Shown here piece by piece: positions 26,688 through 35,196 of a DNA stretch of 64,000 nt; positions within the stretch are counted from its first letter, which is position 1, and each line of letters begins with the position of its first letter. The notes under the pieces were generated by a model. The model did no database searches. It had not been told where the DNA came from and saw only the letters and a program-made list of their open reading frames with translations. The DNA lies in NCBI GenBank assembly GCA_045613745.1, contig JAZLBP010000012.1, forward strand, positions 80,691 through 144,690, read 5' to 3'. This stretch comes from UBA940 sp045613745 (lineage in GTDB: Bacteria > Bacteroidota > Bacteroidia > Bacteroidales > Rikenellaceae). Position numbers and translations under genes: made by a program.

Positions 26688-28047
26688 ACAGCATTATTTT
26701 TTCGCTTTTACCCCTCACTTTGAGCCACTTCTCCAAGCGGCTACGCTCCTCGTCCGCAAGGGGCGACGTACGAGGTTTAACAATACATACAAGTACGGTG
26801 TCAACTCTTTGTCCCTCGTTGTTCCACACAACTTGGCGACCCAGCGACACGCGTTCGACATTCTCGACTACGGCAGCACACTCACGCGACATATCGGCCG
26901 ACGACAGGGTATCCATCGAACGATAGGCTTCGAGGCGTTTACGCAGACGTGCAATCTGTTCATTGCGCTCGGCGAGCAGCTCCGAATAGCTCTTTTGCAC
27001 CGACGAGAAGTCAATCCTCTCCTCGCCTCTCGAAGTCTGTCTCACCACCAGCTCAACATCCTCCAAATCGTAGGCAAGCATCTGTGTGCGTGCATTCTCA
27101 ATAACATCCTCCGAAATCACCTCGCCAAACAGCACAATCTCGATTGTCGAGGGGTACTTGCGGCTCATATGGAATGTTTTGTTGTACTCCATCACGCGTG
27201 TTTGCTTGAAGTTGAACACAGTGGCAACATATCGGTCTGCTGCACTCTCAAACATAGTTTGGCACACCAGACGATAAGCAATAATCGAACTAGGAATCAG
27301 TACAATAGCCAGCACCACCGACATAATATACTTTACGCGTCGCTCAACCGTAGCACTTGCCTGCGCCTTGTAGGGATATTTCAAAAAGCGAATAACCGCA
27401 AAGGTCGCGATGGCAATGCACACCATATTGATAAAGCACAAATAGAGTGCACCGATAAAGTAGCTGAATTGCATAGTTGCCAAGCCATAGCCCGCAGTGC
27501 ACAACGGCGGCATAAGGGCGGTAGCAATCGCCACACCCGGAATCACGGTCGAAGTGCGATCCTTGCGAGTTTGTGCCACGATACCTGCCAGACCACCAAA
27601 CAGCGCAATCAGCACATCGTAGAAGGTCGGCATTGTGCGCGACAATAACTCGCTTTGGGCAATGCTGATGGGCGAAATCACAAAGAATAAGGTCGATGCA
27701 ACAATCGCCGTAACGGTCATAAAACCGAGGTTACGCAGCGAGCGCTTCATCAAATCGAAGTCGTTGATAGCCAACGCAAGGCCAAAGCCCACGATAGGAC
27801 CCATCAGTGGCGAGATACACATCGCACCGATAATCACAGCGGGCGAGTTCATATTGAGGCCGAGCGATGCAATCATTGCCGCGAAAATCAAAACCCATAG
27901 GTTTGTTCCGCGGAACTCCACACCGTTCGAGATGTTACTAATCACCTCTTGTTGTGTAGCACTATCAGCCGTAAGGTCAAAGCGGTCGAGAACCATCTTT
28001 TTGACCCTGGCATAAATGCGTTGCAGTGTATTACTCGTCGTGCTCAT
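26674..28047 (-). CDS. DUF389 family membrane protein
   Basis: From the ATG at 28047 it has 457 residues. About six transmembrane segments span residues 45-250 and contain the DUF389 core AVIIGAMCISPLMGPIVGFGLAL and TALMPPLCTAGYGLA (shown in parts here), followed by a soluble C-terminal half rich in charged helices. Its function is unknown. A longer frame begins at 28095 but would overlap rsmI by 65 bp. The chosen start overlaps it by 17 bp. Confidence 0.87.
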   Translation of the reverse strand: MSTTSNTLQRIYARVKKMVLDRFDLTADSATQQEVISNISNGVEFRGTNLWVLIFAAMIASLGLNMNSPAVIIGAMCISPLMGPIVGFGLALAINDFDLMKRSLRNLGFMTVTAIVASTLFFVISPISIAQSELLSRTMPTFYDVLIALFGGLAGIVAQTRKDRTSTVIPGVAIATALMPPLCTAGYGLATMQFSYFIGALYLCFINMVCIAIATFAVIRFLKYPYKAQASATVERRVKYIMSVVLAIVLIPSSIIAYRLVCQTMFESAADRYVATVFNFKQTRVMEYNKTFHMSRKYPSTIEIVLFGEVISEDVIENARTQMLAYDLEDVELVVRQTSRGEERIDFSSVQKSYSELLAERNEQIARLRKRLEAYRSMDTLSSADMSRECAAVVENVERVSLGRQVVWNNEGQRVDTVLVCIVKPRTSPLADEERSRLEKWLKVRGKSEKIMLYVQE

Positions 28048-28744
28048 CGGCTTCGTGTTTATCGTTTTTATCTTTGGGACGGCCCGCCAGAACAATCACA
28101 AACTCACCTTTGGGTTCGTGCTCCTTGAAGTGCGCCAGCACCTCGGCAACGGTTCCTCGCACCGTCTGTTCAAACTTCTTGGTCAGCTCGCGCGATACCG
28201 ACACCTCACGGTCAGCACCAAAGAACTCCTCGAATTGAGTCAGGGTCTTAACCACGCGGTAGGGCGACTCATAGAATATCATCGTACGAGGCTCATCAAC
28301 CAATCCTTGCAACATTTTGTTGCGGCCCTTTTTCTGCGGCAGAAATCCCTCGAAACAGAACTTGTCGCACGGGAAACCACTCTGCAAAAGCGCAGGCACA
28401 AAAGCCGTAGGACCGGGAAGGCTTTCGACCTCCACTCCACACTCCACACATCGACGCACAAGCAGAAAACCGGGGTCCGAGATTCCGGGAGTACCCGCAT
28501 CGCTAATCAGTGCCGCGTTGCGTCCGGCCTCCACCTCGCGAACAACCATTTCGACAGTTGCGTGCTCGTTAAATTTGTGGTGGGAGTATAGTTTTTTCTC
28601 GATGCCGTAGTGGCGCAACAACACCGACGAGGTGCGTGTGTCCTCGGCCAAGATGAAGTCCACCTCGTTAAGGATTCTTACGGCGCGATATGTAATGTCC
28701 TCCAAGTTGCCTATCGGCGTGGGGACGATATAAAGCTTTGCCAC
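28031..28744 (-). CDS. rsmI: 16S rRNA 2'-O-ribose methyltransferase RsmI
   Basis: A 237-residue SAM-dependent enzyme that methylates C1402 of 16S rRNA. It starts KLYIVPTPIGNLEDITYRA and continues with AEDTRTSSVLL near residue 35, ALISDAGTPGISDPG near 85 and LPGPTAFVPALLQSG near 112, all typical of the tetrapyrrole-methylase-fold RsmI family. It sits in the envelope operon 6 bp after the acidic repeat gene. Confidence 0.95.
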   Translation of the reverse strand: MAKLYIVPTPIGNLEDITYRAVRILNEVDFILAEDTRTSSVLLRHYGIEKKLYSHHKFNEHATVEMVVREVEAGRNAALISDAGTPGISDPGFLLVRRCVECGVEVESLPGPTAFVPALLQSGFPCDKFCFEGFLPQKKGRNKMLQGLVDEPRTMIFYESPYRVVKTLTQFEEFFGADREVSVSRELTKKFEQTVRGTVAEVLAHFKEHEPKGEFVIVLAGRPKDKNDKHEADEHDE

Positions 28745-28750
28745 GGGTTG

Positions 28751-29947
28751 TTACGAAAATTTAAGTTTCAACAGATTCATCAACATCTTTGCGCCCTCGC
28801 TTGCCGAGTTCCACGCATAGCCGCTGATGTAAATAAGTGCGTCGTCGAGCGAGGGTTGTGCATCCAACTCGTCAATCACTGCATCGAATTGTGCTGCATC
28901 ACCACCAAACAGGTCGCGCATAATCATAATCTTGTCATTCAGGCCCATAGCACCACGCAGAGTGCGTACCTCGCCTGCTGCGATTTTGGTTGCCACGTCA
29001 ATACTGTCGCTTTGCAGCGAGTCACCAAGACGCACAGCACCTGTGTTGATAACATCGCCCAACACTGTTTTGGGAGCTACAACATCTGCCACCGAAGGCT
29101 CAACCGAAGGAAGAGTGCTTGTGGGTTGTGCGGCGGGTTGAACGTAAGGTTGCGCGGGTTGGGGAGCAGCTTGCACTTGGGGCGCAGGCGCAGAGGCAAC
29201 CTCCACAGCTTGGGGTGCAGGCGCAGGCTCGGCTTGAGTTTCCACAACTTGGGGTTGCGCAGGTTGAGCTACTTTGGGCAGCGCGCCATCGCCATAAAGT
29301 GTGTCAATAACTTGTCGGCTGATTTTGGGACGGCTGGGGACTACGGCGGGCTCGGTCTCTGCTACACACTCTTGCTTTTCAACACTCTCCGCAGGAGTGT
29401 TAATAACCTCCACGACGGGCTCGGCAGCAGGTTGAACAGGCTCAACAACGGGCTCTGCTACCTCGGCAGGCTGTTCAAATTGTGTTGATTGTTCGGTGGG
29501 GCTCTCCTCTTCCGCTTGCTCCTCCACAAAAGGAACTGCGGGACTCTCCTCCTCACACTCCTCCTCCTCCTCCTCCTCTTCGTCATCCATTACAAGTTCT
29601 ACCTCGAAGTCAGGCTCATCACCATCCTCACCTTCGGTAGATTCGCTCTTGGCAACAACGGGAATTGCCACCTCCTCGTCCATCACGAGTTCAACCTCGA
29701 AATCGGGCTCACCCTCTGCACTCTCGGCCACGCCGCTCATTGCAAGCGCTGCGATGGTTTCGGTCAACGACTGCTCCACTGCGGGTGTGCTCTCCACTGC
29801 GGGTTGCTCGGCGGCAAAGCGCACCTTCTCGTACATACGGCGCAAAACATCAAGGAAGAGTTCGCGCTCCAACGCATTTACTCCTTCGTCCCAGCCATCG
29901 GCCAATGCCGACAACTTGGCAATATCTTTTTTCAAACTTTGTATCAT
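28751..29947 (-). CDS. Acidic, Pro/Ala-rich linker protein with conserved ends
   Basis: A 398-residue protein I do not recognise by name. Residues 1-45 form a compact helical segment (LFLDVLRRMYEKVRF), and the C-terminal ~75 residues form a second conserved-looking helical block (LRGAMGLNDKIMIMRDLFGG onward). Between them lies low-complexity sequence: two near-copies of EPDFEVELVMDEE about 35 residues apart, a run of Glu, and a long Pro/Gln/Ala/Glu linker. There is no signal peptide or membrane segment. It may tether two partners, one at each end. It is second in the operon, 3 bp after the ACT-like gene and 6 bp before rsmI. Confidence 0.7.
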   Translation of the reverse strand: MIQSLKKDIAKLSALADGWDEGVNALERELFLDVLRRMYEKVRFAAEQPAVESTPAVEQSLTETIAALAMSGVAESAEGEPDFEVELVMDEEVAIPVVAKSESTEGEDGDEPDFEVELVMDDEEEEEEEECEEESPAVPFVEEQAEEESPTEQSTQFEQPAEVAEPVVEPVQPAAEPVVEVINTPAESVEKQECVAETEPAVVPSRPKISRQVIDTLYGDGALPKVAQPAQPQVVETQAEPAPAPQAVEVASAPAPQVQAAPQPAQPYVQPAAQPTSTLPSVEPSVADVVAPKTVLGDVINTGAVRLGDSLQSDSIDVATKIAAGEVRTLRGAMGLNDKIMIMRDLFGGDAAQFDAVIDELDAQPSLDDALIYISGYAWNSASEGAKMLMNLLKLKFS

Positions 29948-29950
29948 AAC

Positions 29951-30628
29951 TTACATTTTATATCCACATTTGGTTGACATCAGGATTGTAAAAGCACGTT
30001 GAATATCCTTGTCGCTTACCACCACAGTAAACTCGTTGGTTGTACTGATAATCTCCTTGATGTTAATATTCTCCCAAGCAAGCTCCTTGAAGATATGATA
30101 ATAAACACCCGGACAGAAAGCATTTTCCGAGGGGAGTTTAATGGTTATCGACGAGAGGCTCTCGGTGCGCGAGATGATGCTCTCCTGTGCAAAAATCTCC
30201 TCCACAAGGTCCGAAATCTGACTGCTCACCACAAGAGTTGTCTCGTTGATACCTTGCGACACTGTGCAGAAAATATCCTTGTTGGGATTGAGCGAATCGA
30301 TGTGGCTGAGCAGTTTCTCCTGACAGCTGTGCAAAGCCGACGAATTGGCAAAAGTGTAGTCCGTTAGACTCGAACGCACAATAATATCGCCCATATTGTC
30401 GATAATTTGTTGCACTTTGAGTCGTGTGGTTTGTTCGAGTTTCGGCACAAGACGATTGAGCGCCATCACAATGGCACTTTCGGTCACATCCTTGCCTACA
30501 CGACTTTCGACCTCGGTTTTAATCGAACGTGCGAGAGCCGACAGATTGATAAGTCCCTCAATCAGAGCACCTTCCAAGAAGGGTTTGTTTTTTACGACCT
30601 CTTCGACCGCATTTGGAATGGTTAGCAT
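29951..30628 (-). CDS. ACT-like regulatory domain protein
   Basis: A 225-residue cytoplasmic protein. The N-terminal part (1-75) is helical. The rest resembles paired ACT domains of the aspartokinase type: SSITIKLPSENAFCPGVYYH is followed by the helix IFKELAWENINIKEIISTTN and the strand EFTVVVSDKDIQRAF. No kinase domain is attached, so it may be a stand-alone amino-acid sensor. It is the first gene of the seven-gene leftward operon. I found only weak promoter matches in the ~145 bp upstream. Confidence 0.65.
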   Translation of the reverse strand: MLTIPNAVEEVVKNKPFLEGALIEGLINLSALARSIKTEVESRVGKDVTESAIVMALNRLVPKLEQTTRLKVQQIIDNMGDIIVRSSLTDYTFANSSALHSCQEKLLSHIDSLNPNKDIFCTVSQGINETTLVVSSQISDLVEEIFAQESIISRTESLSSITIKLPSENAFCPGVYYHIFKELAWENINIKEIISTTNEFTVVVSDKDIQRAFTILMSTKCGYKM

Positions 30629-30772
30629 ATGGCTTATAGGTAATTTGATTTTTCAGTAATTTGGTTTCAATCCACAAAAAAAGCAAAAAAATACGATTTT
30701 TCCAACGGATTTCTCGGTTTTCTGCACAAAAAGCAACACTATGTTAAATTTTCATACACCACACCGCCATAC

Positions 30773-30810
30773 ACAAAACGCGGGGTTGTCCTTAGTTGGA
30801 CAACCCCGCG
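30773..30810 (-). terminator. Terminator of the nusB-yajC operon
   Basis: A perfect 13-bp stem (30779-30791 with 30798-30810) with a 6-nt loop, followed on the minus strand by TTTTGTGT. Confidence 0.85.
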
Positions 30811-30847
30811 TAGGTGGGTTAAACTTTCCCTTTGCAGCGAGTGTGGA

Positions 30848-31156
30848 TTACTTGTCGCTGGGGTCGCGCATAATGGCGCTCTTGTCAACGCGGATGGTGC
30901 AGTTGCTGTCAACCTCCATCAGTACGTAGTGCTCTTTAACCTCTTTAACAGTTCCGTAGATACCGCCTGCGGTTACAATCTTTTGACCTTTAGCCAGCGA
31001 CTCGCGGAATTTGTTAAGCTCTTTTTGTTGTTTTTGTTGGGGGCGAATCATAAACAGCCACATTACAACAAAAATCAACACCATCATAATAATCATCGAC
31101 CACGAACTACCTTGTTGAGGTGTGGCGCTCTCCATTGCGATTAACAAGTTGTACAT
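30848..31156 (-). CDS. yajC: Preprotein translocase subunit YajC
   Basis: A 102-residue single-pass inner-membrane protein of the Sec holotranslocon. One transmembrane helix lies at about residues 20-40, followed immediately by the family motif FMIRPQQKQQKE, then the cytoplasmic KGQKIVTAGGIYGTV. Length is normal. It lies 88 bp downstream of a DUF1573 gene with its own strong promoter. Confidence 0.96.
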   Translation of the reverse strand: MYNLLIAMESATPQQGSSWSMIIMMVLIFVVMWLFMIRPQQKQQKELNKFRESLAKGQKIVTAGGIYGTVKEVKEHYVLMEVDSNCTIRVDKSAIMRDPSDK

Positions 31157-31194
31157 ATTCTTTTGTTTTTAAATTTGTTTTCGGTTTACGGGGG

Positions 31195-31227
31195 ACAAAA
31201 GTACTATTTTATATTTTGTTCTCCAAA
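31195..31227 (-). promoter_or_regulatory. Promoter of yajC
   Basis: Minus-strand TTTG (31224-31227), 20-bp spacer, TACTTTTGT (31195-31203). Confidence 0.8.
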
Positions 31228-31244
31228 TTGTGTGCCTTATCTGT

Positions 31245-31652
31245 TTATTTCACTGTCATTTGCAGCACAAGGCGGTATTTTGCGGCCGACAAATCGAACT
31301 CCACTGCGTGGGTCCACTCCCCTGCTCTGCCGTCGGTGTGGATAAGCAATTTGCACTCGGCACTACCACCCTCGGCAATTGGTTTGGTGGGATACTCTGC
31401 GCTTACACATCCACATCCCGTGTCGCATCCGATTATTGTCAGCGGAGATTGGGCGGCGTTGACAAATGCAAAGTTATACATCAGGGTTTGTCCCTCACCT
31501 ACAACTCCCAGTCGCACGGTATCGGCACAGTCTTGGGCGGTTGATATCTCCACTTTGGGTAGCAGGCTTTCGGCACTTTCACTATTTGCTTTGCGGCTGT
31601 TACAACTCACAAACGCACAAGCCACAACTATTATTGTGCCGACTCGCCACAT
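31245..31652 (-). CDS. DUF1573 domain lipoprotein
   Basis: A 135-residue lipoprotein: lipobox FVSC with Cys17, then one DUF1573 domain, an Ig-like fold of unknown role common in Bacteroidota. The typical GCDTGCGCVSAEYPTKPIAEGG segment (C-x3-C-x-C) lies near residues 75-97. It starts 6 bp after nusB ends, so it is co-transcribed with it. Confidence 0.85.
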   Translation of the reverse strand: MWRVGTIIVVACAFVSCNSRKANSESAESLLPKVEISTAQDCADTVRLGVVGEGQTLMYNFAFVNAAQSPLTIIGCDTGCGCVSAEYPTKPIAEGGSAECKLLIHTDGRAGEWTHAVEFDLSAAKYRLVLQMTVK

Positions 31653-31658
31653 ATTACA

Positions 31659-32600
31659 TTATTGCAGGCCGCGACCAGTTTTGGCGATAGCGCCGTTGCT
31701 GGTAAGCTCGTTTTGCATACGATCGAGAACGCCATTGATAAAGACGTTACTGCCGGGCGAGCTGTAATACTTCGAGATTTCGATATACTCATCGAGCGTA
31801 ACCTTGGTAGGAATCTCGGGGAACTCCAACAACTCGGTCAGCGCGGTGGCCATAATCAGATTGTCCATAAAGGCGATACGCTCAATATCCCAGTTCGAGA
31901 GGAAACGCTCGATGGTAGTGAGGTTCTCTTTATAATTGCGTGCAGCGCGCGAGAACAGAGTTTTGGCAAAAGTCCAGTCGTCCTCGGTTTTGAACTCGGG
32001 CAGCACGGGAATCTCCTCTTGCGATGCGCGGCAATCCTCCAAAGTGCGAACAACCATAATCAGAGCCGAACCCAAGTCGTCGTTCCACATAATGGATTGC
32101 TCCTCCAAGATGGTCTCCAATTGCTCGTTGTCCTCGACACCCTCCGACATAAAGAACGCCTTAACAACAGCTACATCGCTCTTGAACGAACGGCTCTCAC
32201 TTGCCATATAGTTTTGGTAGTACGAGCTGCCAATCATATCGTTGTAGAGGTTGCGAATAAGCTCGGGACAAGCGCTCCAACCCAGACGGTGCTTTTGAAT
32301 AAAGTTATTAACAACCTCGCTCTGCTCAATACGGTTGATCAGTGCGTTGTCGATGAATTTGGTATTAGGATTGAGTTCTTCGGGCGTGGGAAGTTGTTTG
32401 CGACGTCCGATTTCGATGCGTTGCTCGGCATATCGTTTTACTTCAACAATAAGCCACAACATTTGATAGTAGAGCTCGTAAGCCTTATCGACGGAGTATC
32501 GCAGGTTTTTGAGTGAAACTTCAACTTTTTCCACATCGCCTTGGATGTGCGCATAGAGAGATTTTACAACCTTGATTCTCAATAAACGTCGGCTCAACAT
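31659..32600 (-). CDS. nusB: Transcription antitermination factor NusB, long Bacteroidota form
   Basis: From the ATG at 32600 it has 313 residues, starting MLSRRLLRIKVVKSLYAH. The C-terminal ~130 residues carry the NusB fold (TLFSRAARN, then ERIAFMDNLIMATALTELLEFP and VTLDEYIEISKYYSS). The N-terminal half is the extension usual in this phylum. NusB with NusE drives antitermination at rRNA operons. The longer frame from 32648 is rejected because the promoter box at 32624-32632 lies inside it. Confidence 0.93.
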   Translation of the reverse strand: MLSRRLLRIKVVKSLYAHIQGDVEKVEVSLKNLRYSVDKAYELYYQMLWLIVEVKRYAEQRIEIGRRKQLPTPEELNPNTKFIDNALINRIEQSEVVNNFIQKHRLGWSACPELIRNLYNDMIGSSYYQNYMASESRSFKSDVAVVKAFFMSEGVEDNEQLETILEEQSIMWNDDLGSALIMVVRTLEDCRASQEEIPVLPEFKTEDDWTFAKTLFSRAARNYKENLTTIERFLSNWDIERIAFMDNLIMATALTELLEFPEIPTKVTLDEYIEISKYYSSPGSNVFINGVLDRMQNELTSNGAIAKTGRGLQ

Positions 32601-32623
32601 AATTTCAAAATTTAAATTCGACC

Positions 32624-32655
32624 GCAAAGATACAAAATAAAAGCACAATTTACAA
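32624..32655 (-). promoter_or_regulatory. Promoter of nusB
   Basis: Minus-strand TTG (32653-32655), 20-bp spacer, TATCTTTGC (32624-32632), 24 bp upstream of the ATG. Confidence 0.78.
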
Positions 32656-32728
32656 TTTCGGAGTTGTAAAAAATGCGACTCTTACGTCCAAAAATGCGGT
32701 CGCAAACCACCCTCACCCCATCGGCCAA

Positions 32729-32770
32729 ACAAAAAAGGGATGCTCAACCCCTCGGTCAAGCAATCCCTTT
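32729..32770 (-). terminator. Terminator of the VTC/DUF4956 operon
   Basis: AAAGGGAT (32734-32741) pairs with ATCCCTTT (32763-32770), with further GCT/AGC pairing inside. On the minus strand TTTTTTG follows. Confidence 0.8.
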
Positions 32771-32818
32771 GATTCTCTTTTCTTTGCATCGGAGCCTCTG
32801 CCCCTTCGGCCCTACATC

Positions 32819-33697
32819 CTAAAAACTGTATGCATAACATACGCCCAGCATATGCGAATACTCCTTCTCGCGGGTTACGCTGAACTCCTTGAAGTTCTTG
32901 GCGTAGTTGCGGTTCAGGTGAATGGCACGGCTGATGTCGTAGTCGAAGCGGTAGTACACCTTGATACTGTTGCGCTTGTCGAAACGATAGCTGAAACCGG
33001 TCACAGCGCGAATGTTATTCATATACTGACCCGACCAATCAACCGAATAACCGGGGTTTTGCACCCAGTTCAAACGATACACTTCGTTCAGTGTAGCATT
33101 GGGGTCGATAGCGTTAAGTGTGTTGAACATCTCGGTATAGACAAACACCTCGAACGGCTTTTCGCGGAAGTCATACTCCACTTGCAGGCGGGTACGCAGT
33201 TCGGCAAAGTTTCGCACCTTTTCGAGTTCACAAATCGAGTCGGTGCGGATGGTCAGTTCGGGTCGAACGCGCAACGAGAACTTCCATTGTGACACCTTGT
33301 ACGAAGCCACAGCCTCGGCAATCACAACGTGTTTGTGTTCCCAGTAGTTCTGCCACGCGGTGCTCTCCTTGCCGTCTTTGAGGTATGCGCGGTAGAAATA
33401 GCCACCGCCGACCTTCAGATAGTCACACACCTTGTACGACACCTTACCACCCACCTCGATGAGTTTTAGGTGGTTTACGCCCGGATTGTAGTTATTCATC
33501 TCTTTGAGACGAACCTCAGCCTCGGCGCTGACGTGCAGACCTCGTGCGAGTTTCTTCTCAATCTCGCCACCAAAGGCCATCAACGCACCACGCGACACAC
33601 TCACAGAGTCTGCCTTAAAGTACTCGGGTGTTGCAGCCTTCGATGTTATCACACTCAGACACAACGCCGCGATGATTATCCCCCAGCGTTTAGCCAT
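32819..33697 (-). CDS. DUF2490-like outer-membrane beta-barrel protein
   Basis: A 292-residue exported protein: signal peptide ending near SKAA (residue 22), then alternating amphipathic strands with many aromatic girdle residues and a C-terminal Phe (CYAYSF), as in small outer-membrane barrels. The composition and FRYRFDYD-like strands fit DUF2490. Its first codons overlap the end of the DUF4956 gene by 8 bp, so it is the last gene of the VTC operon. Confidence 0.8.
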   Translation of the reverse strand: MAKRWGIIIAALCLSVITSKAATPEYFKADSVSVSRGALMAFGGEIEKKLARGLHVSAEAEVRLKEMNNYNPGVNHLKLIEVGGKVSYKVCDYLKVGGGYFYRAYLKDGKESTAWQNYWEHKHVVIAEAVASYKVSQWKFSLRVRPELTIRTDSICELEKVRNFAELRTRLQVEYDFREKPFEVFVYTEMFNTLNAIDPNATLNEVYRLNWVQNPGYSVDWSGQYMNNIRAVTGFSYRFDKRNSIKVYYRFDYDISRAIHLNRNYAKNFKEFSVTREKEYSHMLGVCYAYSF

Positions 33698-34406
33698 TGT
33701 ATTGGTTAACTTTGGTAATGTTGTTGATGGTGTTGGTTTCGCCCTTTGCCAAATGGTAGTAAACCTTCACGAAAGCCACATCGCGCAGGAAATCAACGTG
33801 ACCAACCTCCACTTTATCGATTTTCAGACCAAGGCGTTGTTCCAAATCGGCCATCATCTCATCTTGACGTTCGGGAGTGATGAGTTCGATTTTGTCGTAC
33901 AGAACAAGTTTCGAGGTTTGGTGTTTGAGCAATTTTTGATTCTCCAGCAGAGCCATCAACAGCAGCAACAACAGGTTACCCACAAACAAGTCGGTGTAGG
34001 GAATGTTGAGTGCCAAACCATTGATAACCGAAGTACCGATAATCACAAACAGATAGGTCATCTCGCGGATGGGCACCGTTTCGGTACGATAGCGAATCAC
34101 GCCAAAGATAGCAAACAGACCCAGTGTCAGACCGATACCCAGTTTAACGTTCTCCATCAGGAAAATCAGCAGGAACATCACAGCCGAGAACAGCATAAAG
34201 GTAACGTAGTAGTCTCTGCGGCGCGATTTCTTGTAGTAGAAAAACTGCACGATAATCCAACTTACGAGCAGGTTGAAGCCAAAGCGGATCAACAGATTGA
34301 GCAAGCTGTCTGCTTGGAACAACGGTGCGCCCAAAAATGTTGCGACCGAGGCGCCATCGCCAAATTCGGCAGCAATCGAAGGGTCAAATTCAGGATAGTT
34401 TTCCAT
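33690..34406 (-). CDS. DUF4956 family membrane protein
   Basis: A 238-residue inner-membrane protein with about four transmembrane segments (residues ~35-165), including the family stretch GLTLGLFAIFGVIRYRTETVPI (in parts) followed by REMTYLFVIIG. A soluble alpha/beta C-terminal domain follows. DUF4956 genes are known to sit beside VTC-domain polyphosphate polymerase genes, as here (5 bp apart). A role as channel or partner of the VTC enzyme is an inference. Confidence 0.88.
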   Translation of the reverse strand: MENYPEFDPSIAAEFGDGASVATFLGAPLFQADSLLNLLIRFGFNLLVSWIIVQFFYYKKSRRRDYYVTFMLFSAVMFLLIFLMENVKLGIGLTLGLFAIFGVIRYRTETVPIREMTYLFVIIGTSVINGLALNIPYTDLFVGNLLLLLLMALLENQKLLKHQTSKLVLYDKIELITPERQDEMMADLEQRLGLKIDKVEVGHVDFLRDVAFVKVYYHLAKGETNTINNITKVNQYNG

Positions 34407-34411
34407 AAAAA

Positions 34412-35194
34412 TTATAGTTTTTCGTTTGTTATTTTTTCAATCTTGCGGAGTTTAACTCCAAAGCGGTTTTTCTTGGCGGCCGCATTGGTCAGCGCTGTTC
34501 CGATACAGCATTTGCTGATTTTATTGGGATGGATGCGCAGTTCGCGCAGAATAAGTTTCATATCCGAAGCACACATACCGTCCTGTTTGAGCTCGATAAT
34601 CATCAGCTTTGCAGGGCGCGCTTTGGTTCCGCTTGCAATGTGTTCGAATTCCAAATTGAGGTCGATGGTCAGACGCTCGGTTTTGGCCTTATTTACCAGC
34701 GTAATGCGGTCGAAACGGGTCGCGACATTGGGCACCAGCGTGTCGGCTGCGAACATCGAGCGTTCGCCCAAAAACTCCATCGCTTGCGGATTGTTTTGGA
34801 AATTGAAGAAGGTTGCGCGGTCAATCGAGATACGTTTCTTTTTGGTGCGGCCCTTGTTGGTTTTATTTTTGACTTCGAGGAACGAGAGATCCGACTCGAC
34901 GTAGGTACGGGTACGCACTTTCTGGCGGCGCAGTTTGCGGTTGTGGTGCATCGTGTACATCTTCAAGTCGGGTGTATCGAAGTAGAGGGTGTCGTAGCGA
35001 GCCACGCGCACTCCGTCAATCGACTGCACACGATACTTGTCCAGCGCCATCGTAAGGATTGGCACCAGATCGTCGCTGCTTGCGATGTACTTGGTGTCGA
35101 TGCGGTTCATCAACTTGATAGAGCTCATCTCCGACAAGTCGATGGTTTCCATCTTTTCCCAAATCGGCAGGTTATTTAACTCCGAAAGGGCCAT
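34412..35194 (-). CDS. VTC-domain polyphosphate polymerase-like protein
   Basis: A 260-residue protein of the VTC/triphosphate-tunnel fold. It has NRIDTKY (residues 30-36), YDTLYFDTPD near 67, the basic strand RKLRRQKVRTRTY (86-98), FLEVKNK (105-111), ATRFDRI near 158 and IIELKQDG (199-206). These basic and acidic clusters line the polyphosphate tunnel in yeast Vtc4. Polyphosphate synthesis from ATP is therefore likely. No signal peptide or membrane helix is present, so membrane attachment probably comes from the DUF4956 partner. Confidence 0.87.
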   Translation of the reverse strand: MALSELNNLPIWEKMETIDLSEMSSIKLMNRIDTKYIASSDDLVPILTMALDKYRVQSIDGVRVARYDTLYFDTPDLKMYTMHHNRKLRRQKVRTRTYVESDLSFLEVKNKTNKGRTKKKRISIDRATFFNFQNNPQAMEFLGERSMFAADTLVPNVATRFDRITLVNKAKTERLTIDLNLEFEHIASGTKARPAKLMIIELKQDGMCASDMKLILRELRIHPNKISKCCIGTALTNAAAKKNRFGVKLRKIEKITNEKL

Positions 35195-35196
35195 TG

